Position numbers and translations under genes: made by a program
Notes under the pieces: model-generated
What the model saw: only the letters and a program-made list of their open reading frames with translations
Database searches by the model: none
Told to the model about the DNA's origin: nothing
From: Smallanthus sonchifolius
Lineage: Eukaryota > Streptophyta > Magnoliopsida > Asterales > Asteraceae
Direction: 5' to 3'
Length of the DNA stretch: 64,000 nucleotides
NCBI GenBank assembly: GCA_023525975.1
Contig: CM042042.1
Span: forward strand, 1,061,501 to 1,125,500
Shown: one piece after another, positions 33,983 to 45,467 of the stretch
How the letters are laid out: each line of letters starts with the position of its first letter
How positions within the stretch are numbered: the first letter of the stretch is position 1

Positions 33983-34061
33983 GGTTGCGGGTGTGGGTTT
34001 AGAACCCGCGACCTTATGTTTACGGGCATTTCATCTTAACCAGAGGAACTGGGCAGATGCC
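33983..34061 (-). repeat. tRNA-like module 2 in the LTR
   Basis: On the minus strand CTCTGGTTAAGATG (A-box-like) is followed by GGTCGCGGGTTCTAAACCC (B-box-like). The module lies within ten bases of the outer LTR end. Confidence 0.6.
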
Positions 34062-34067
34062 TTGACA

Positions 34068-36150
34068 GATTTATTCATCCGGAAATGTTAAATAGACAAA
34101 CCCAAACCATCCCCTCCCCCGATTCATTAAGCCGTAACCCTAGCCCTAACAATTGCCCAAACGATCGATCGGTTGCTTCTGGTTTCATGGGGCTTTTGAT
34201 TAAGGGATCAGAACGAAGCTAATGACGTAAAGATTACCTGCTATGGTGGGTTGTCGACGGCTGCCGGCTACTCGATCAGGGGCCGAGTTCTCGAGGTTCG
34301 ATCGACGTACAGAGGTGAAGTGGGATGTGGTTCTGGATTTAGAGAGTTTGTACGAGCTTATGCGAAGGTTTGTGAATGATATGATTCGATTAATTTCATC
34401 TATATCGATCAATTTTGTTGCGGGTTCGTTGGGGACAGCTAAGGAAATGAGTTACGCGTTATTTAGATTAATTCGAGTGAATTTAGTCGCGTTTTAGGCT
34501 TGAATTCAGGCGGAAATAGTCCACGCGTGATTTGCGGCCATAAACACGATTCAATTCCATGTATTGCTCCCGGATTTGGCTCTGGTTGACCCTGATTAGT
34601 CAAAGTACGTTCAAAATTTGAAATTCGGCCGATACAGTTAAAGTTTGCTCGTCAAATAGATGAGAAAGCGATCGGGAATCAACTATGTATTCAAGGAAGG
34701 TCCGAATCATTCAGGTTTGATCGATTTCGATCTTGAATTGCAAAAGTTTTGAGGCAATTTTGACTTAAAAGTCAAAATTTGACTTGTGTTCATGAGTGGA
34801 GGGGGGTCAACATAGAAGTCAAAGGTTCAATTGGTTAGGGTTCAAGTGTTTAGGAGGGGGGGTGTCTTTGTGGTTAGAGGTTCAAACCAATTACATATAT
34901 ATATTAATTCCCTAAAAGTTTTTTTATTTAAATTGTACATACTTATATATATATGCGTTTTTTATAAATTTATAAGTTAAATTTTTGTTTGTTTAGAACT
35001 TCATGAAAATGCCATTTTTTTGCAAAATTATAAGTTGAATGCGGGTTTATTCTATATAACCAAATACACACGTTTACATTTATATTTGCAAATAAATATG
35101 TGTGTATATTCAAAGGATATAAAAGTAATGAAACTCTTATGTTTGAAATTGTTTACTTATTTAAAAACATATGTATAGATACATGTGTTATATATATAGT
35201 AAAGAAATAATATATTTGTGGAAATTTTAATAGTTACTATAACATATAAGGTTTTGGAATAAGTATGGGATTTGAGGAGTTTATAAGATGAAACGACTAA
35301 ATAAAATTTATGGCCCGAAAAATCATGAATGTTACAGTATCCCCATGTTGAGGGAATTTCGTCTTGAAATTTTGCTAATGTAGGCTACTGGATCAGGAAG
35401 GGAGTTTGTTTGAGTTTTGATCGTCGGTTTGAGGAGTATGATAGATAACAGGATTTAGATCTAAAGCTCAAGTTAAGTATGAATGATATCTGTGGATTTT
35501 AGTTTCAAGAGAGTTAAGGAGAGATCTTTCGAATAATCTAAAGGTGAAATGCGTCACTTGGAATGGATTTGATGGGAACTTGATAATTAGGGTTTGTTTA
35601 TGATGTAGTCTAATATGCTCAAAATTGTCAGTATTTCACAAACATTGGTCAAGGTCAGAATATCATAAAACTTCTCGTGATACGAACAACGCTACTACTG
35701 ACAACATGACCGGAACACTTATATATAGGAAGTACCAGCGGCGTATCCACCATGCCCTTGTCATATCACATTAGTTTCGTTATTATATATCATGATAGGT
35801 TTTAGGTCATAACACATGACAGAATTCGCTATGTTTTTTCCATGCGCTGATTTTTATAATTCCGTGGGCACCCGTAATTACCCAAATCATCGCATGGTCC
35901 GTATAGATCATTCCGTTGTGTGCGGGTCAAGAGGAGGCACAAATTCACTTAGTTCATGTATGTTGTTTTCACATATGAGTTGCTAATGAGTAACTATATC
36001 CTTAAATAGGCAAGTCAGTTAGCAACTAAAGGGTAATAAAGTAGTGTTACCTAGGGCCCCATAGTTTACTCGTGTTTGAACAAGAATACGTCAAACCCCG
36101 AGTTGTTTCAATGTGTTAGGATTTTCAAGTTTGGTGAACAAGGTGTATGA
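34068..36150. other. Internal region of the gag-less element, non-coding part
   Basis: The part at 34090-34770 is less AT-rich and contains a plus ORF (34243-34497) with no recognised domain; on the minus strand 34107-34121 is a purine-rich tract that could be the PPT. The remainder is AT-rich with no coding signal. Confidence 0.4.
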
Positions 36151-36154
36151 CCAT

Positions 36155-36720
36155 ACTTCATGTATATGGTGATCAATCAATTGCAACAATTGTAAGCAAC
36201 TTAGTTTCATGTATAATGTAAACACACAAGTTTCATGTATCATCTAGTGTCATGTAAGCTGTAATCAATATAGGTTTCACGTGTAATGTGAGCATCTTGT
36301 CATCATGTATTATGTAAAGCACTAGTAATGTCACCAATGTGGTATCATGTGTATTGTAAGAAATGAATTTCATGTATTGCGTTAAGACCTAGTATCATGT
36401 ATTTTGGTAACCCAATAATCTTTTATGTGTAATGTAAGTAATGTAGTATTGTGTACTTTGTAACCAAATAAGTTTCATGTTCAATATGGTCCATCAGGTA
36501 TTGTATATAAAACAATCAATTGTTATGCACCATGTATATTGCAAACAACTAAGTCCCATGTATCATGTGTTCAAACCAGTAGCATGTGTATTGCAAATAA
36601 ACAGGTTTCATGGGTTATGGGATCAATCCAGTAAATTGTGATTTGCACCTAAACTAGTTTCGTGTATTATGTGATCTTGCTGTGTATCTTGTGAACGTGC
36701 ATACGTAAGTTATTGAATTT
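36155..36720. repeat. Degenerate tandem array of TTTCATGTAT-ATGTAA units
   Basis: At least ten imperfect units built on TTTCATGTATNATGTAAGCAA recur at roughly 40-60 base spacing, with ATCATGTAT and GTGTAATGTAAG variants. The array is inside the gag-less element. Confidence 0.65.
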
Positions 36721-37565
36721 CGTTTGTGACATATACTAACGAGTTTTGCATGTGATCGAGCGTTGCGAAGAAGCGTGTTGTTTGGTGTTTAGGTAAAATG
36801 TGGTGGTTAGGTTCTATCTTGTTGAGGTTTTTAGGGATGGTTGATGTCTAAGCAGTATGGATCGTATCTTGAAGCGGCAAGTGAAAGGTAACGAGGAGGT
36901 TCTGAAAACACTAAGGGAAATGTGTTTACCAATAATTGATCTTTGTTTGAAAATAGGAAATTGTAAATCGTTCTTGGTCGTAGATATATAAAGTAATGAA
37001 AACTTTTGAGTTAAATAATCTAATAAATAGATAATTTATAGGAAAATCTTTTAATTTAAATTTTTAATTATTAATAAGAGAATATTTTTAAGAGGAATTA
37101 TTGGCTAAATCAGTAGTCGTATATTAATCTAGCCAGTGCTTAGAAATAATTACTTTAAAGAGGAAAAATCATAATTGTTTATCAATCCGAAATAATATTT
37201 TTATAAGATAGGTTGTATTAACTTCCCTTACACAGTGAAAATGTTTATGGAAAAATTTATATTTCTGGTATTCTCTAAAAGTTTGATAAACGTTTGGTTT
37301 GAAAATAACGAGGTTGTTTAAATCTAATAGGATGAGTTGTTTACGAAGGAGATTGTCGGTAGTGTACTAAATCGTATTGAATGAAGAAGGTGATACTTGG
37401 GAAATTTTGATGAAAATATGATGGATGAAATTCACATTCAACGTATAATAACTTTAGAGTTGGAATATATAAAATTGATTAAATACTGAAATGTTAAACA
37501 TTACTCAAAACATAGGAAAATGGTTCTCAAATTAAAAATTTAAAGACAATAAATAGAAATTTCTG

Positions 37566-38072
37566 CTAACGCCTCCGATAGTTTCCCACTAGAAGGAATA
37601 TAATCACCAAGACGAGCACCGCTATGGTCACTCGGGTAGCCGATCAGGTTTCAGCTCTAGCTGTTTCCGTGCGATTCTCCAGTACTTCTTTTTCGAGAAT
37701 GGAGATTAACTCCTTGTGGTACCCTAATTGGTTTACTAGGCTATCCATTCTTTGTCCTTGCAAGTCGTGCCTTATCTCATGCTCCATCCTTTGCCTCTCA
37801 AACTCTGAGGTCCTCACATATTGGTGAACATCATCGATTGGAATTCCCATAACACTAGCAGGTGCCATGGTACGCCTTGCCCAAGGGTTAGGATGGTACG
37901 GGTCGGGCATTAGATATGGGTCTCGAAATCTTGGGCCAGTGTTCCTTACGTTAAGCCTTTTCCTAGCAGCTGCGGGTGTTGGTGACCGATACACAGGTGA
38001 CCCGGTGTCTTCTTCCCAATCAGATTCTACTCCGGGACGGTATACTGGGGAGGAAGGAGTTTAGGAGTCCAT
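37566..38072 (-). pseudogene. Unrecognised 168-codon ORF with C-terminal membrane helix, two in-frame stops
   Basis: I do not recognise this protein. It starts with ATG at 38072-38070, about 760 bases after the PBS, where gag starts in the related gypsy element. Codon 4 is TAA and codon 143 is TGA; otherwise the frame runs to TAG at 37566-37568. The N-terminal third is proline- and tyrosine-rich (SPVYRPGVESDWEEDTGSPV, PDPYHPNPWARR). The middle is highly charged and helical, probably coiled coil (RQRMEHEIRHDLQGQRMDSL, ILEKEVLENRTETAR). The end is a hydrophobic segment VTIAVLVLVIIFLLVG with basic NYRRR, as in a tail-anchored membrane protein. Retention of a coherent frame over 160 codons suggests that it was selected until recently. 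Confidence 0.6.
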
Positions 38073-38833
38073 ATCTAGTAGAGAAACAATGAAAAGGTTG
38101 TAAGCGATAATGAAATACCGAGTGTTAAATATAGGAGTTCTCATAGTTGTAGAGTTTGACTAGTCATAACACCGAGTCTTCCCAATAGTATTTTAGAAAT
38201 ACACTTGACCTATAAGCAATGTATCCCTGAGGAGAATTCCCAAGAAAGAGGGGTGGGTCACTAGGACACACTTAAGTACCCTGTCTTTCCTTAGTCAGAA
38301 TCCCTCATGGGCCTACACACTCTTCCAGCCATCGTATATTAATAACACTATTGTTAGGCTCATGGTCATGATGAGAATTGTTGTGGACTGGGCCTTGAGG
38401 CCCGAAAGTAAGTTTATGCATTTCAGTGGACTTCTTCTTCTTGAAAGATAGGTGGGCTTCTTAGTTTATTATTGGTGTGCCTTAGACCCAATAGTTTAGA
38501 TTTAGATCACAAGGGTGGTGACATTATATGTGTGAGTATAAGGGTGTATGAAAAATTTGGTGTGTATGTTTGTGTGTTTAAAACTTAGGATAGCACTTAA
38601 TGAAACACATAGGTAGCATGTAGATAGTAATGCATGTAAGCACAAGGGTTATCAAGTAGTGTGACACATAAACTATCATGTATTGTAGCATGTATTGAAA
38701 TTACTTAGGATATCACGTAAAAATGTTCACACAAGTATCAATCATGTAATCATATAGTAGCATGGCATATTGTGGGTGTCTTAAGGTTATAGTCTAGGTC
38801 AAAAGTGTCTAATAACCTAATTCCCTATAACAT

Positions 38834-38846
38834 GGCTCTGATACCA
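38834..38846 (-). other. Primer binding site of the gag-less element
   Basis: TGGTATCAGAGCC on the minus strand, three bases (GAT) after the LTR end, exactly as in the gypsy element at 59459-59471. Confidence 0.85.
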
Positions 38847-38849
38847 ATC

Positions 38850-40581
38850 TGTCACACCCCAACCGACGGCGGAAACGTCGGGGCGGGACATGTAGACTGT
38901 TCATGAGCACATGGTTGACTAAAATTCAATATATTAAAACGTTACATTTCCATTCACAATTTCCAAATACGACAATACAAGAATACTTGAATTTACATAA
39001 CATGTCCATTTATTTCAATTAACTAGGTCCACAACCTAAGTGTAGCAACTTGATCAACTCAAACTTTTGTACCTGAAACATGATGAAAACGAGGTCAACT
39101 AAGAAGTTGGTGAGCATACATAGGTTTTGACTCTAAATAGTATCAAAGTATTGTGTGTAAACAAATCCATACAAGTCATGATTAACAAGGCATTTATGGG
39201 GAGTTACTATTGTGTAACCAAGTAGTACAATCAAACATTTGTAACTAGCATGCAAAAATTGTGTTGTTGGTAACAATCACCCCAATCTGGGTGGGTTTGT
39301 CAGACTCAATAGATCTATCATTGTTAACCGTCGGCTTGATTAGTTAATAATTGTACATGTAATTGCAAATAAGTAGTTAACACACCTAGCACTCAAACAT
39401 AAAGCTCAAATTGCACACAAATTGTAAAGTGGATTTGTATTGGGTAGTTTATGTAAATCATTGTAAGTTGCGATCATGTTTCACCCCAAAATGTAAAAAC
39501 AGTGAAAAAGGGGCCATGTAAAACTCACCTGAAGTAATGATGTAGATAGCACAGGCAAAAATGTAGTAACAGTGATTATTTTGCAAATCACAAAGTTAAC
39601 CTAGAGTGTAATGTATGAAATGGAATCAATAATATGCACAAAGTCTAAGGCAATATTTAAGGTTCAATGGGTTTTGGTATGAGAATTTGTACAAAAGTAT
39701 TTGTGACATTTCGTGAGTTGGATGTATGTAAGTTGGTGGTTTGAATTTGAATAAAAACTCAGTATAAAAGGTAAATTCAAAGTGTATATATAAATTTAAA
39801 TGAATAATAATTGTTTTTAGGGTTTTAGTTTAAATAGTTTAAGTAAATAAATGTTTTACTATTTATTTCTTTAAAATAGTGTGCTTAAAAGTAGCGTGAT
39901 AATCTATTTATTGAAATGTAATTTAAATAAATTTATTTTGTTTACTTATGTATAACAATGTGTCAAAACAGATAGCGTAAATAAATATATATATATATAT
40001 AAGAGTTTGTTGATTATGTTTAAAATCTAAATTAAAAGTGTCACAGAAATATGTATAATATGTGTATAAAATGACTCGATAAAATGTATAAAAGTTTCAT
40101 CTAATTTATAGTTCTAGTGAACAATTTACATACTTTATTTATAGATTAATAATTTAATTAAAAATACCTTTTAAATGATTTTTTTTCCCTTTTTTTTATA
40201 TATAGAAATATTTTAAACAATTGAATGTGTACTATAGTGGTTTTTATGTTTAAAATTGTATATTTATTGTACCAATCTGGTCTAGTTAGTGATAGGTTGA
40301 TAAAATAAATCTTTTTAGAATTTTTGGGTGTGAAAAACAATTTAATAAAAACAATGGAGGTTCCCGGGTTGGTTCTGGGGAGCACGAGTGTGCATACCGC
40401 TAGACCACGGGTCTGGCATGTTAACTGTTCGGGTCTCTTGGGTGTTATCTACTGACTGAAAAGGGGATCGGGTTTAGTTACTAATATGGAATAAAAAGGT
40501 TGCGGGTGTGGGTTTAGAACCCGCGACCTTATGTTTACGGGCCTTGCATCTTAACCAGAGGAACTGGCAGATGCCTTGACA
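38850..40581 (-). repeat. 5' LTR of the gag-less element (right copy)
   Basis: 1732 bp. It differs from the left copy by scattered substitutions and by a 13-base deletion that removes the B-box-like part of tRNA-like module 1 (near 40360). Module 2 is retained at 40498-40575. Confidence 0.88.
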
Positions 40582-42375
40582 CATGGGCTATGTTTTTTTT
40601 AATGGGACAAACGTTTTATTTTTATGATATGGCAAAGACAAATTCTTGATATTGTATGAAATATACGTCATACAATAATCAATCATGACCAAAAAAAAAA
40701 GTTTTATCGATACTTAAAACATGTGTTTCTCAAACTCATCCTCTTGAAACAAAAACAATATATCATTCTTATCTTCTAAAACTAGAAACTAAACACACAT
40801 TTATTATTTGTAAACTATAATAATACCCTTTTTAACATTTTTGCTAAAAGCGATAGCTAGTTATATTGTATTTTATTTTCTAAAAGAATGAATGCTATAT
40901 ATACGTTTAGTTTTTCATTTTTTTCAATCCGGTCAGAGATTTTTTTTATATATAATAAAAGCACTCACACTTTTGTAGAAAAACTGTTTTCAATGAGTTT
41001 TTATATATAGCAAGACAATTCATGTTTTTCTTTAAACAAAATCACGTTTTCATCTTTATCGATGACCATTAGAATGATACAACTCATATTGTTCTAGCAC
41101 AAAAAAGCATGTTTTTATAAGGCTGGTTGGTTCAAGGGTTGACGAACCATGTGAACTTTTAATTGATTCCGCCCCAAATGCTTCAAAAAAATCCAACATA
41201 GCCTATCACATTTTCTTTTATCAAAATTTGTTTATTTCTAACTATTGCAACTTCGTGCAAATTACATGTGTTGACGCGTTGTGTATATAAAAAAAATCAT
41301 GAGTAAAATAGGAGTGTAATTATTCACTAGTGTAATTGTCTTAGTATGATTTTCTCTATTTATGGTAAGAGTAATTATACTCGATCGGTTTTAGCAAAAA
41401 TTGTAGGTGAAATTGGTAATAACGGTTTAATAAAATGGTATATTAAGTAATCAAACCAACCAATTCATAAATGATAATTTACTTGCTCAAAATTATACAG
41501 TTATCATGTTACTAATTTTATTAAATGTTTTACGTCACTTATTCTCTAAAGTATACATCATTTACTAATTGAGTTTAATTATTGTTTATATTTAGAATAT
41601 AAACATTATAAACACGAAACAAAACTATAAATGTAAAATCAATGGCAATGATATCTTCCAATGAACGTCGATTAACCGATAAAATGGTATAAGTGTAATT
41701 TAAAATAATATTACTACATAGGAATAAGTTAACTTCTTGTTTCATCATGCTCAAAAAAATTAACATTATTCATCCCTATTTTAAATTAGTTATTTTCTAA
41801 TTTAATTATAATAAAATTCAAAACAATAATATACTCGAACTACATGGTTGATAAATATTTTTATTAAACACTTCATTAGAAAATGATGTTGTTATGGATA
41901 CATCCTTTATACGACTCGTATAGGGCTATACAAGTCATATTGTCCAAAAATTCAAACTGATAGTGACCAAATATATCACATCAATCATTTCCGGTCTGCA
42001 ATACAGTCGTATTATGTCCAAAAATGCCCAATACGACCGTATTTTGTTCTGTATTGTGTCTAAAATTATCCAATACGGTTTTTATTGTGTCTTTTATACG
42101 TCTTGTTCAACTCCATACGAGCCATATAGGGTTTGGGTGTCAAAAGAACCTTAACCGGTTAGAAAAATATAAAGATATTTTCATGTATAACATATTTCTT
42201 TTACTAGTTCCTAATATCCCCCATTTTACTCGGCTTACTTAACTAAACCATGGTTAAACTTAAACCCCCATTTAAACCCTTAGAATTCGCCACCTTTACC
42301 ATAACCCCTGCCTTTCAGTATTTCCTTCTTCCTCATAAACCCTACCTTCACTACTCACCCTTACAGTGCGCACCT
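40582..42375. other. Intergenic region upstream of the FLA gene
   Basis: AT-rich with no supported gene. At 41900-42130 several variants of ATACGACCGTATT, CAATACGG and TACGACTCGTAT occur, short inverted motifs of unknown meaning. The FLA promoter should be in the last few hundred bases. Confidence 0.4.
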
Positions 42376-43680
42376 ATGGCTACGTTGCACATCATGATCC
42401 TCTTTCTATCATTCATCGCCACCGTCTCCGGTCACAACATAACCGATATCCTGAAGGATTTTCCGGAATTCAGTGAGTTTAACAATTACCTCACACAAAC
42501 GAAGCTCGCCGACGAGATCAACAGCCAAGGAACGATCACCGTTCTCGTGTTCAACAACACATTCGCGTCGGAATACCTAGCGAATCAGCCGCTTTCCGTC
42601 GTTAAAGTCGCCTTGAGTATTCATTGTCTTCTTGACTATTTTGATAGACCGAAACTTCAGGCGATCGGCGGCGGTAGTATGACATCAACAACGCTGTATC
42701 AAACTACCGGAAACGCCGTCGGAGAAACAGGATTCGTTAATATAACCGATCTGGTTGGCGGTAAGGTCGGATTTGGATCTGGTGGTACCGGATCGAGACT
42801 TGACGCTTTGTATGAGAGATCCGTGAAGCAGATTCCTTATAACATCTCTGTTTTGGAAATCAGTTCCCCGATCGTTGCGTCGGGGATTTTAAAGGCACCG
42901 CCGCGGTCGGATGCTAATATTACTAATTTGTTGGAGAAGGCAGAGTGTAAGACGTTTGCGAATCTGATTTCTGATACCGGAGTGTTGAAAGTTTACCTAA
43001 CGGCGGAGCCGAGGGGGCTCACGGTGTTTGCGCCGACGGATCCTGCGTTTAAGGCCTCTGGATTACCGGAATTTGGTAATTTGACGGATACGGAGTTTAT
43101 TTCGTTGTTATTGTATCACGCGATTCCAGGTTACGTTCCTAAAATTAGTTTGATGACGAAGAAGAATCCGGTTAGAACGCTGGCTACAAACGAGATCGAG
43201 AAATTCGGTTTGACAGTTCGAACTAACGGCGATTCTGTTACGCTCGATTCCGGAATTGATAATTCGCATGTTGAAAGCTCTGTTCTCGATTCGGTTCCGA
43301 TAAGCATTTTCAAAATCGATCATGTTCTTCTTCCGACCGAGTATTTCACCAAATCGCCGTCGCCTGCTCCCGTTCCGGTGCCGGAAGCTTCTCCACCCTC
43401 TCCACGTGCGCCTGCTTCTGCTCCTTCTGTTCCTTCTGCTCATAGACCGATTGCTTCGTCTCCGGCACCTGTGACGACTACTTCACCGATCGTTTCTCCT
43501 CCAGCACCTCCGTCTTCTCCAACTTCTCCGACTTCATCTCCGGTTTCTGGTCCTGCTCCGGCTGACAGTCCTACAGCTGACACGGGGAGCAGCAATTCAA
43601 GCGGTGAATATGACGGAATTAATGTTCCGGTGCTCCTCCTAGCCCTAGTTACCGGTATAATCTCGTCTATTGTTGGTTAA
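42376..43680 (+). CDS. Fasciclin-like arabinogalactan protein (FLA)
   Basis: A single-exon gene of 434 codons. A signal peptide (MATLHIMILFLSFIATVSG) precedes a first FAS1 domain (about 22-165; HNITDILKDFPEFSEFNNYL, TITVLVFNN) and a second FAS1 domain (about 190-335; LTVFAPTDPAFK, SLLLYHAIPGY, and the end IFKIDHVLLP). A Pro/Ala/Ser region at about 343-415 (repeated SPAP, APAS and PSSP) is the substrate for proline hydroxylation and arabinogalactan glycosylation. A C-terminal hydrophobic stretch (VPVLLLALVTGIISSIVG) is a GPI-attachment signal. Such proteins sit on the outer plasma membrane and in the wall and affect adhesion and wall structure. The order and length match the two-FAS1 group (FLA1/FLA2/FLA8 type). 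The frame is open upstream to 42250, but the signal peptide begins at 42376, which I take as the start. Several NxT/S sites are present. Confidence 0.93.
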   Translation: MATLHIMILFLSFIATVSGHNITDILKDFPEFSEFNNYLTQTKLADEINSQGTITVLVFNNTFASEYLANQPLSVVKVALSIHCLLDYFDRPKLQAIGGGSMTSTTLYQTTGNAVGETGFVNITDLVGGKVGFGSGGTGSRLDALYERSVKQIPYNISVLEISSPIVASGILKAPPRSDANITNLLEKAECKTFANLISDTGVLKVYLTAEPRGLTVFAPTDPAFKASGLPEFGNLTDTEFISLLLYHAIPGYVPKISLMTKKNPVRTLATNEIEKFGLTVRTNGDSVTLDSGIDNSHVESSVLDSVPISIFKIDHVLLPTEYFTKSPSPAPVPVPEASPPSPRAPASAPSVPSAHRPIASSPAPVTTTSPIVSPPAPPSSPTSPTSSPVSGPAPADSPTADTGSSNSSGEYDGINVPVLLLALVTGIISSIVG

Positions 43681-43894
43681 TGCTTAATTACAGTAGCTTT
43701 TTTTATTATTATTAATTTATGATTTGATTTGCCGGTTTGATTTGCATGGAGATTAGTGGTTAATTAGACTATCATTTGGGACTTTTAATGGTTATTACTG
43801 GTTTTTGAAGTTCTATCACGTTTTCATTCCTTGACGTTTTTGCATTTGACCTATTTGGTAAATTCAGATCCGTTCGATTTGAAAATTTTGCCAT

Positions 43895-44135
43895 TTTTTT
43901 TTGAACGGCGAACATTGAATGTTACGACGCCGCACCCCCGCCATATGGGAGAGCCCCGTCCAACTCCGGCCAATAACCGGACCCACTTGGCGTCAGAGTT
44001 GGAGAGCATCCAAGGAAAAATCTCACACAATACGGCCCCTTCCGGGTTTGAGGGAGAGCCGAGGCTCAAACCCTGGATCGGCGTGGGTAAAACCTAGGTG
44101 CATCAGCCTAAGCTAGGCCTCATTTGCATGCCGCA
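43895..44135 (-). mobile_element. SINE
   Basis: On the minus strand it starts near TGCGGCATGCAAATGAGGCC, has an A-box-like TAGCTTAGGCTGATGC and a B-box-like GGGTTTGAGCCTC, and ends in GTTCAAAAAAAA. It is flanked by a 14-base imperfect target duplication, GAAAATTTTGCCAT (43881-43894) and GAAACTTTTGCCAT (44136-44149). These are the marks of a tRNA-derived SINE. Confidence 0.85.
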
Positions 44136-45467
44136 GAAACTTTTGCCATCATCATCCATTGCTGGCTGTCATTGATAAAAATTTGATCAAATTAAATTTC
44201 TCTTAATTTTTTATATACTCCGTTTATTAAATGTTAATTGTTATTTGTAACGAACTACCTCTATGTAACCCATGTTGCAAAAATCATGATTAATCGATCA
44301 ACGGTGGTCAAATCGATCCTAGGAGGCCCTAATCGGCCAAAAACCGGTGGCATTCGAATTTTCTGGCGAGATTCCGGCCATTTTTTTGTAAATTCCAGCG
44401 ATTTATAAAAAACTGTGTATAAGTATATATAAAACTGAAAATGACATATAAAAATTTTAATCCGATTAATCACTAGTTGATACCCCAACGTCCGATTAGC
44501 GTCTAGCGATTTTTAAAACACTTTATGGGACCAATGTTGAATAGTTTTATACGTATATTAGCAACTAGGTTATATACTCATGTATTACATGGAGTTGTTT
44601 AATAGAAAAATAAAAATACAATAATGTGTAAGGAAAGTTAGATTTTAAATTTTATATTAGATTTCAAATTAAATAATAATTAGAATTCAAATCTTATGTT
44701 AACTTTTTTTTTTTTGAAAAAAAACAACATTAATATAATTATATATTAAAATTCAAACTTACTAAAAATAGAGAAAATTAGAAGATTTTAGTAAGAAAAA
44801 ATATGGTATTCATATGTGACATTAAGTGGAATTGTTTATGAGAAGTAGGATTTTAGATTTTAGAAGTAAAGGTTATTTAATTTTATACACAAATGAGATA
44901 ATGTGAATGTAAATGGTGTAAATTTTGGTTGATTAGAGATTGAATACCATGATTAGAGAAAATATGTTTTAAACCGATGACACAAATCAACCATCTCATT
45001 GATACATGAATGCCTGAAATTTATTTTAATTTGCTTGTGGATTTCTAGTCAATAGTGAACGAGATCAACAAAAGAAATTCATTTTTCTTACGAGTTTATA
45101 AACTTTCATATATTAAAATTAGGTTTGATGCTTTTTTTATATAAAATAATAAAAGAATGCGTTTTATTTGTTTTACTAGCTTAGATCCCGTGTAATACAT
45201 ACGGGTGAAAAATATCAATACATAAATTTCTCAAATTTTATTTGTGTATTTTACATGTGTAAAAATGTATTACTGTATAATAAGAATGTAAAACAAAATT
45301 CAAAATATGTAAAAAGTAATATATAATTGGGTTTGGAAATACGTCAATTACTATTTAATATAATTTGACTTTCATTACTATTTGATTAAAAATAAAAATT
45401 ACATAATTAGTTTCAAAGTTCTTTTTAATAAAGGATAGATTAAAATAAATGCGTTTTATTAGTATAA
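44136..45467. other. AT-rich region with two further Helitron-type 3' termini
   Basis: Minus-strand Helitron-like ends are at 44565 (hairpin CATGTAATACATG then GTATATAAC and CTAG) and 45176 (CCCGTATGTATTACACGGG, ATCTAAG, CTAG), each followed by host T. No matching 5' ends were found. There is no ORF. Confidence 0.6.

Larger units (their letters stand above)
32320..34067 (-). repeat. 3' LTR of the gag-less element (left copy)
   Basis: 1748 bp. Its transcribed 3' half is recognisably homologous to the 3' half of the gypsy LTR at 56949-59455 (shared blocks include CAAGCCGACGGTT, GTCTGACAAACCCACCCA, TAACTCCCCATAAA, CTCACCAACTTTTTAGTTGA and CATGTCCCGCCCCGA). Its outer part instead carries two tRNA-like modules. 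Confidence 0.88.
32320..40581 (-). mobile_element. Large LTR retroelement without gag or pol (non-autonomous)
   Basis: Two direct copies of about 1.74 kb (32320-34067 and 38850-40581) bound an internal region of 4.8 kb. On the minus strand the LTR runs TGTCA to TGACA and is followed, after the spacer GAT, by a PBS TGGTATCAGAGCC (38846-38834), so the element is transcribed leftwards. The LTRs are nearly identical apart from small indels, indicating a young element. The internal region lacks any gag, protease, integrase or RT motif; it has one small ORF (37566-38072). No 5-bp target duplication is seen (ATACT on the left, CATGG on the right), so recombination or truncation of one LTR is possible: a purine-rich tract on the minus strand lies some 40 bases from the inner LTR edge rather than at it. 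Confidence 0.85.

Noticed and set aside
33829..34061. Functional tRNA genes in the LTR
   Set aside because: Acceptor stems do not pair well and the anticodon arms are irregular; only A- and B-box-like parts are visible.
34243..34497. Plus ORF of 84 codons in the gag-less element
   Set aside because: No domain, opposite to the direction of the element, and short for a region of this base composition.
42250..42375. In-frame upstream extension of the FLA ORF from ATG 42250
   Set aside because: The signal peptide begins at 42376 and the extension (42 codons) has no secretory or conserved features.
43108..43443. Antisense ORF of 111 codons over the FLA gene
   Set aside because: Low-complexity Arg/Ser mirror of the fasciclin and proline-rich coding; shadow.
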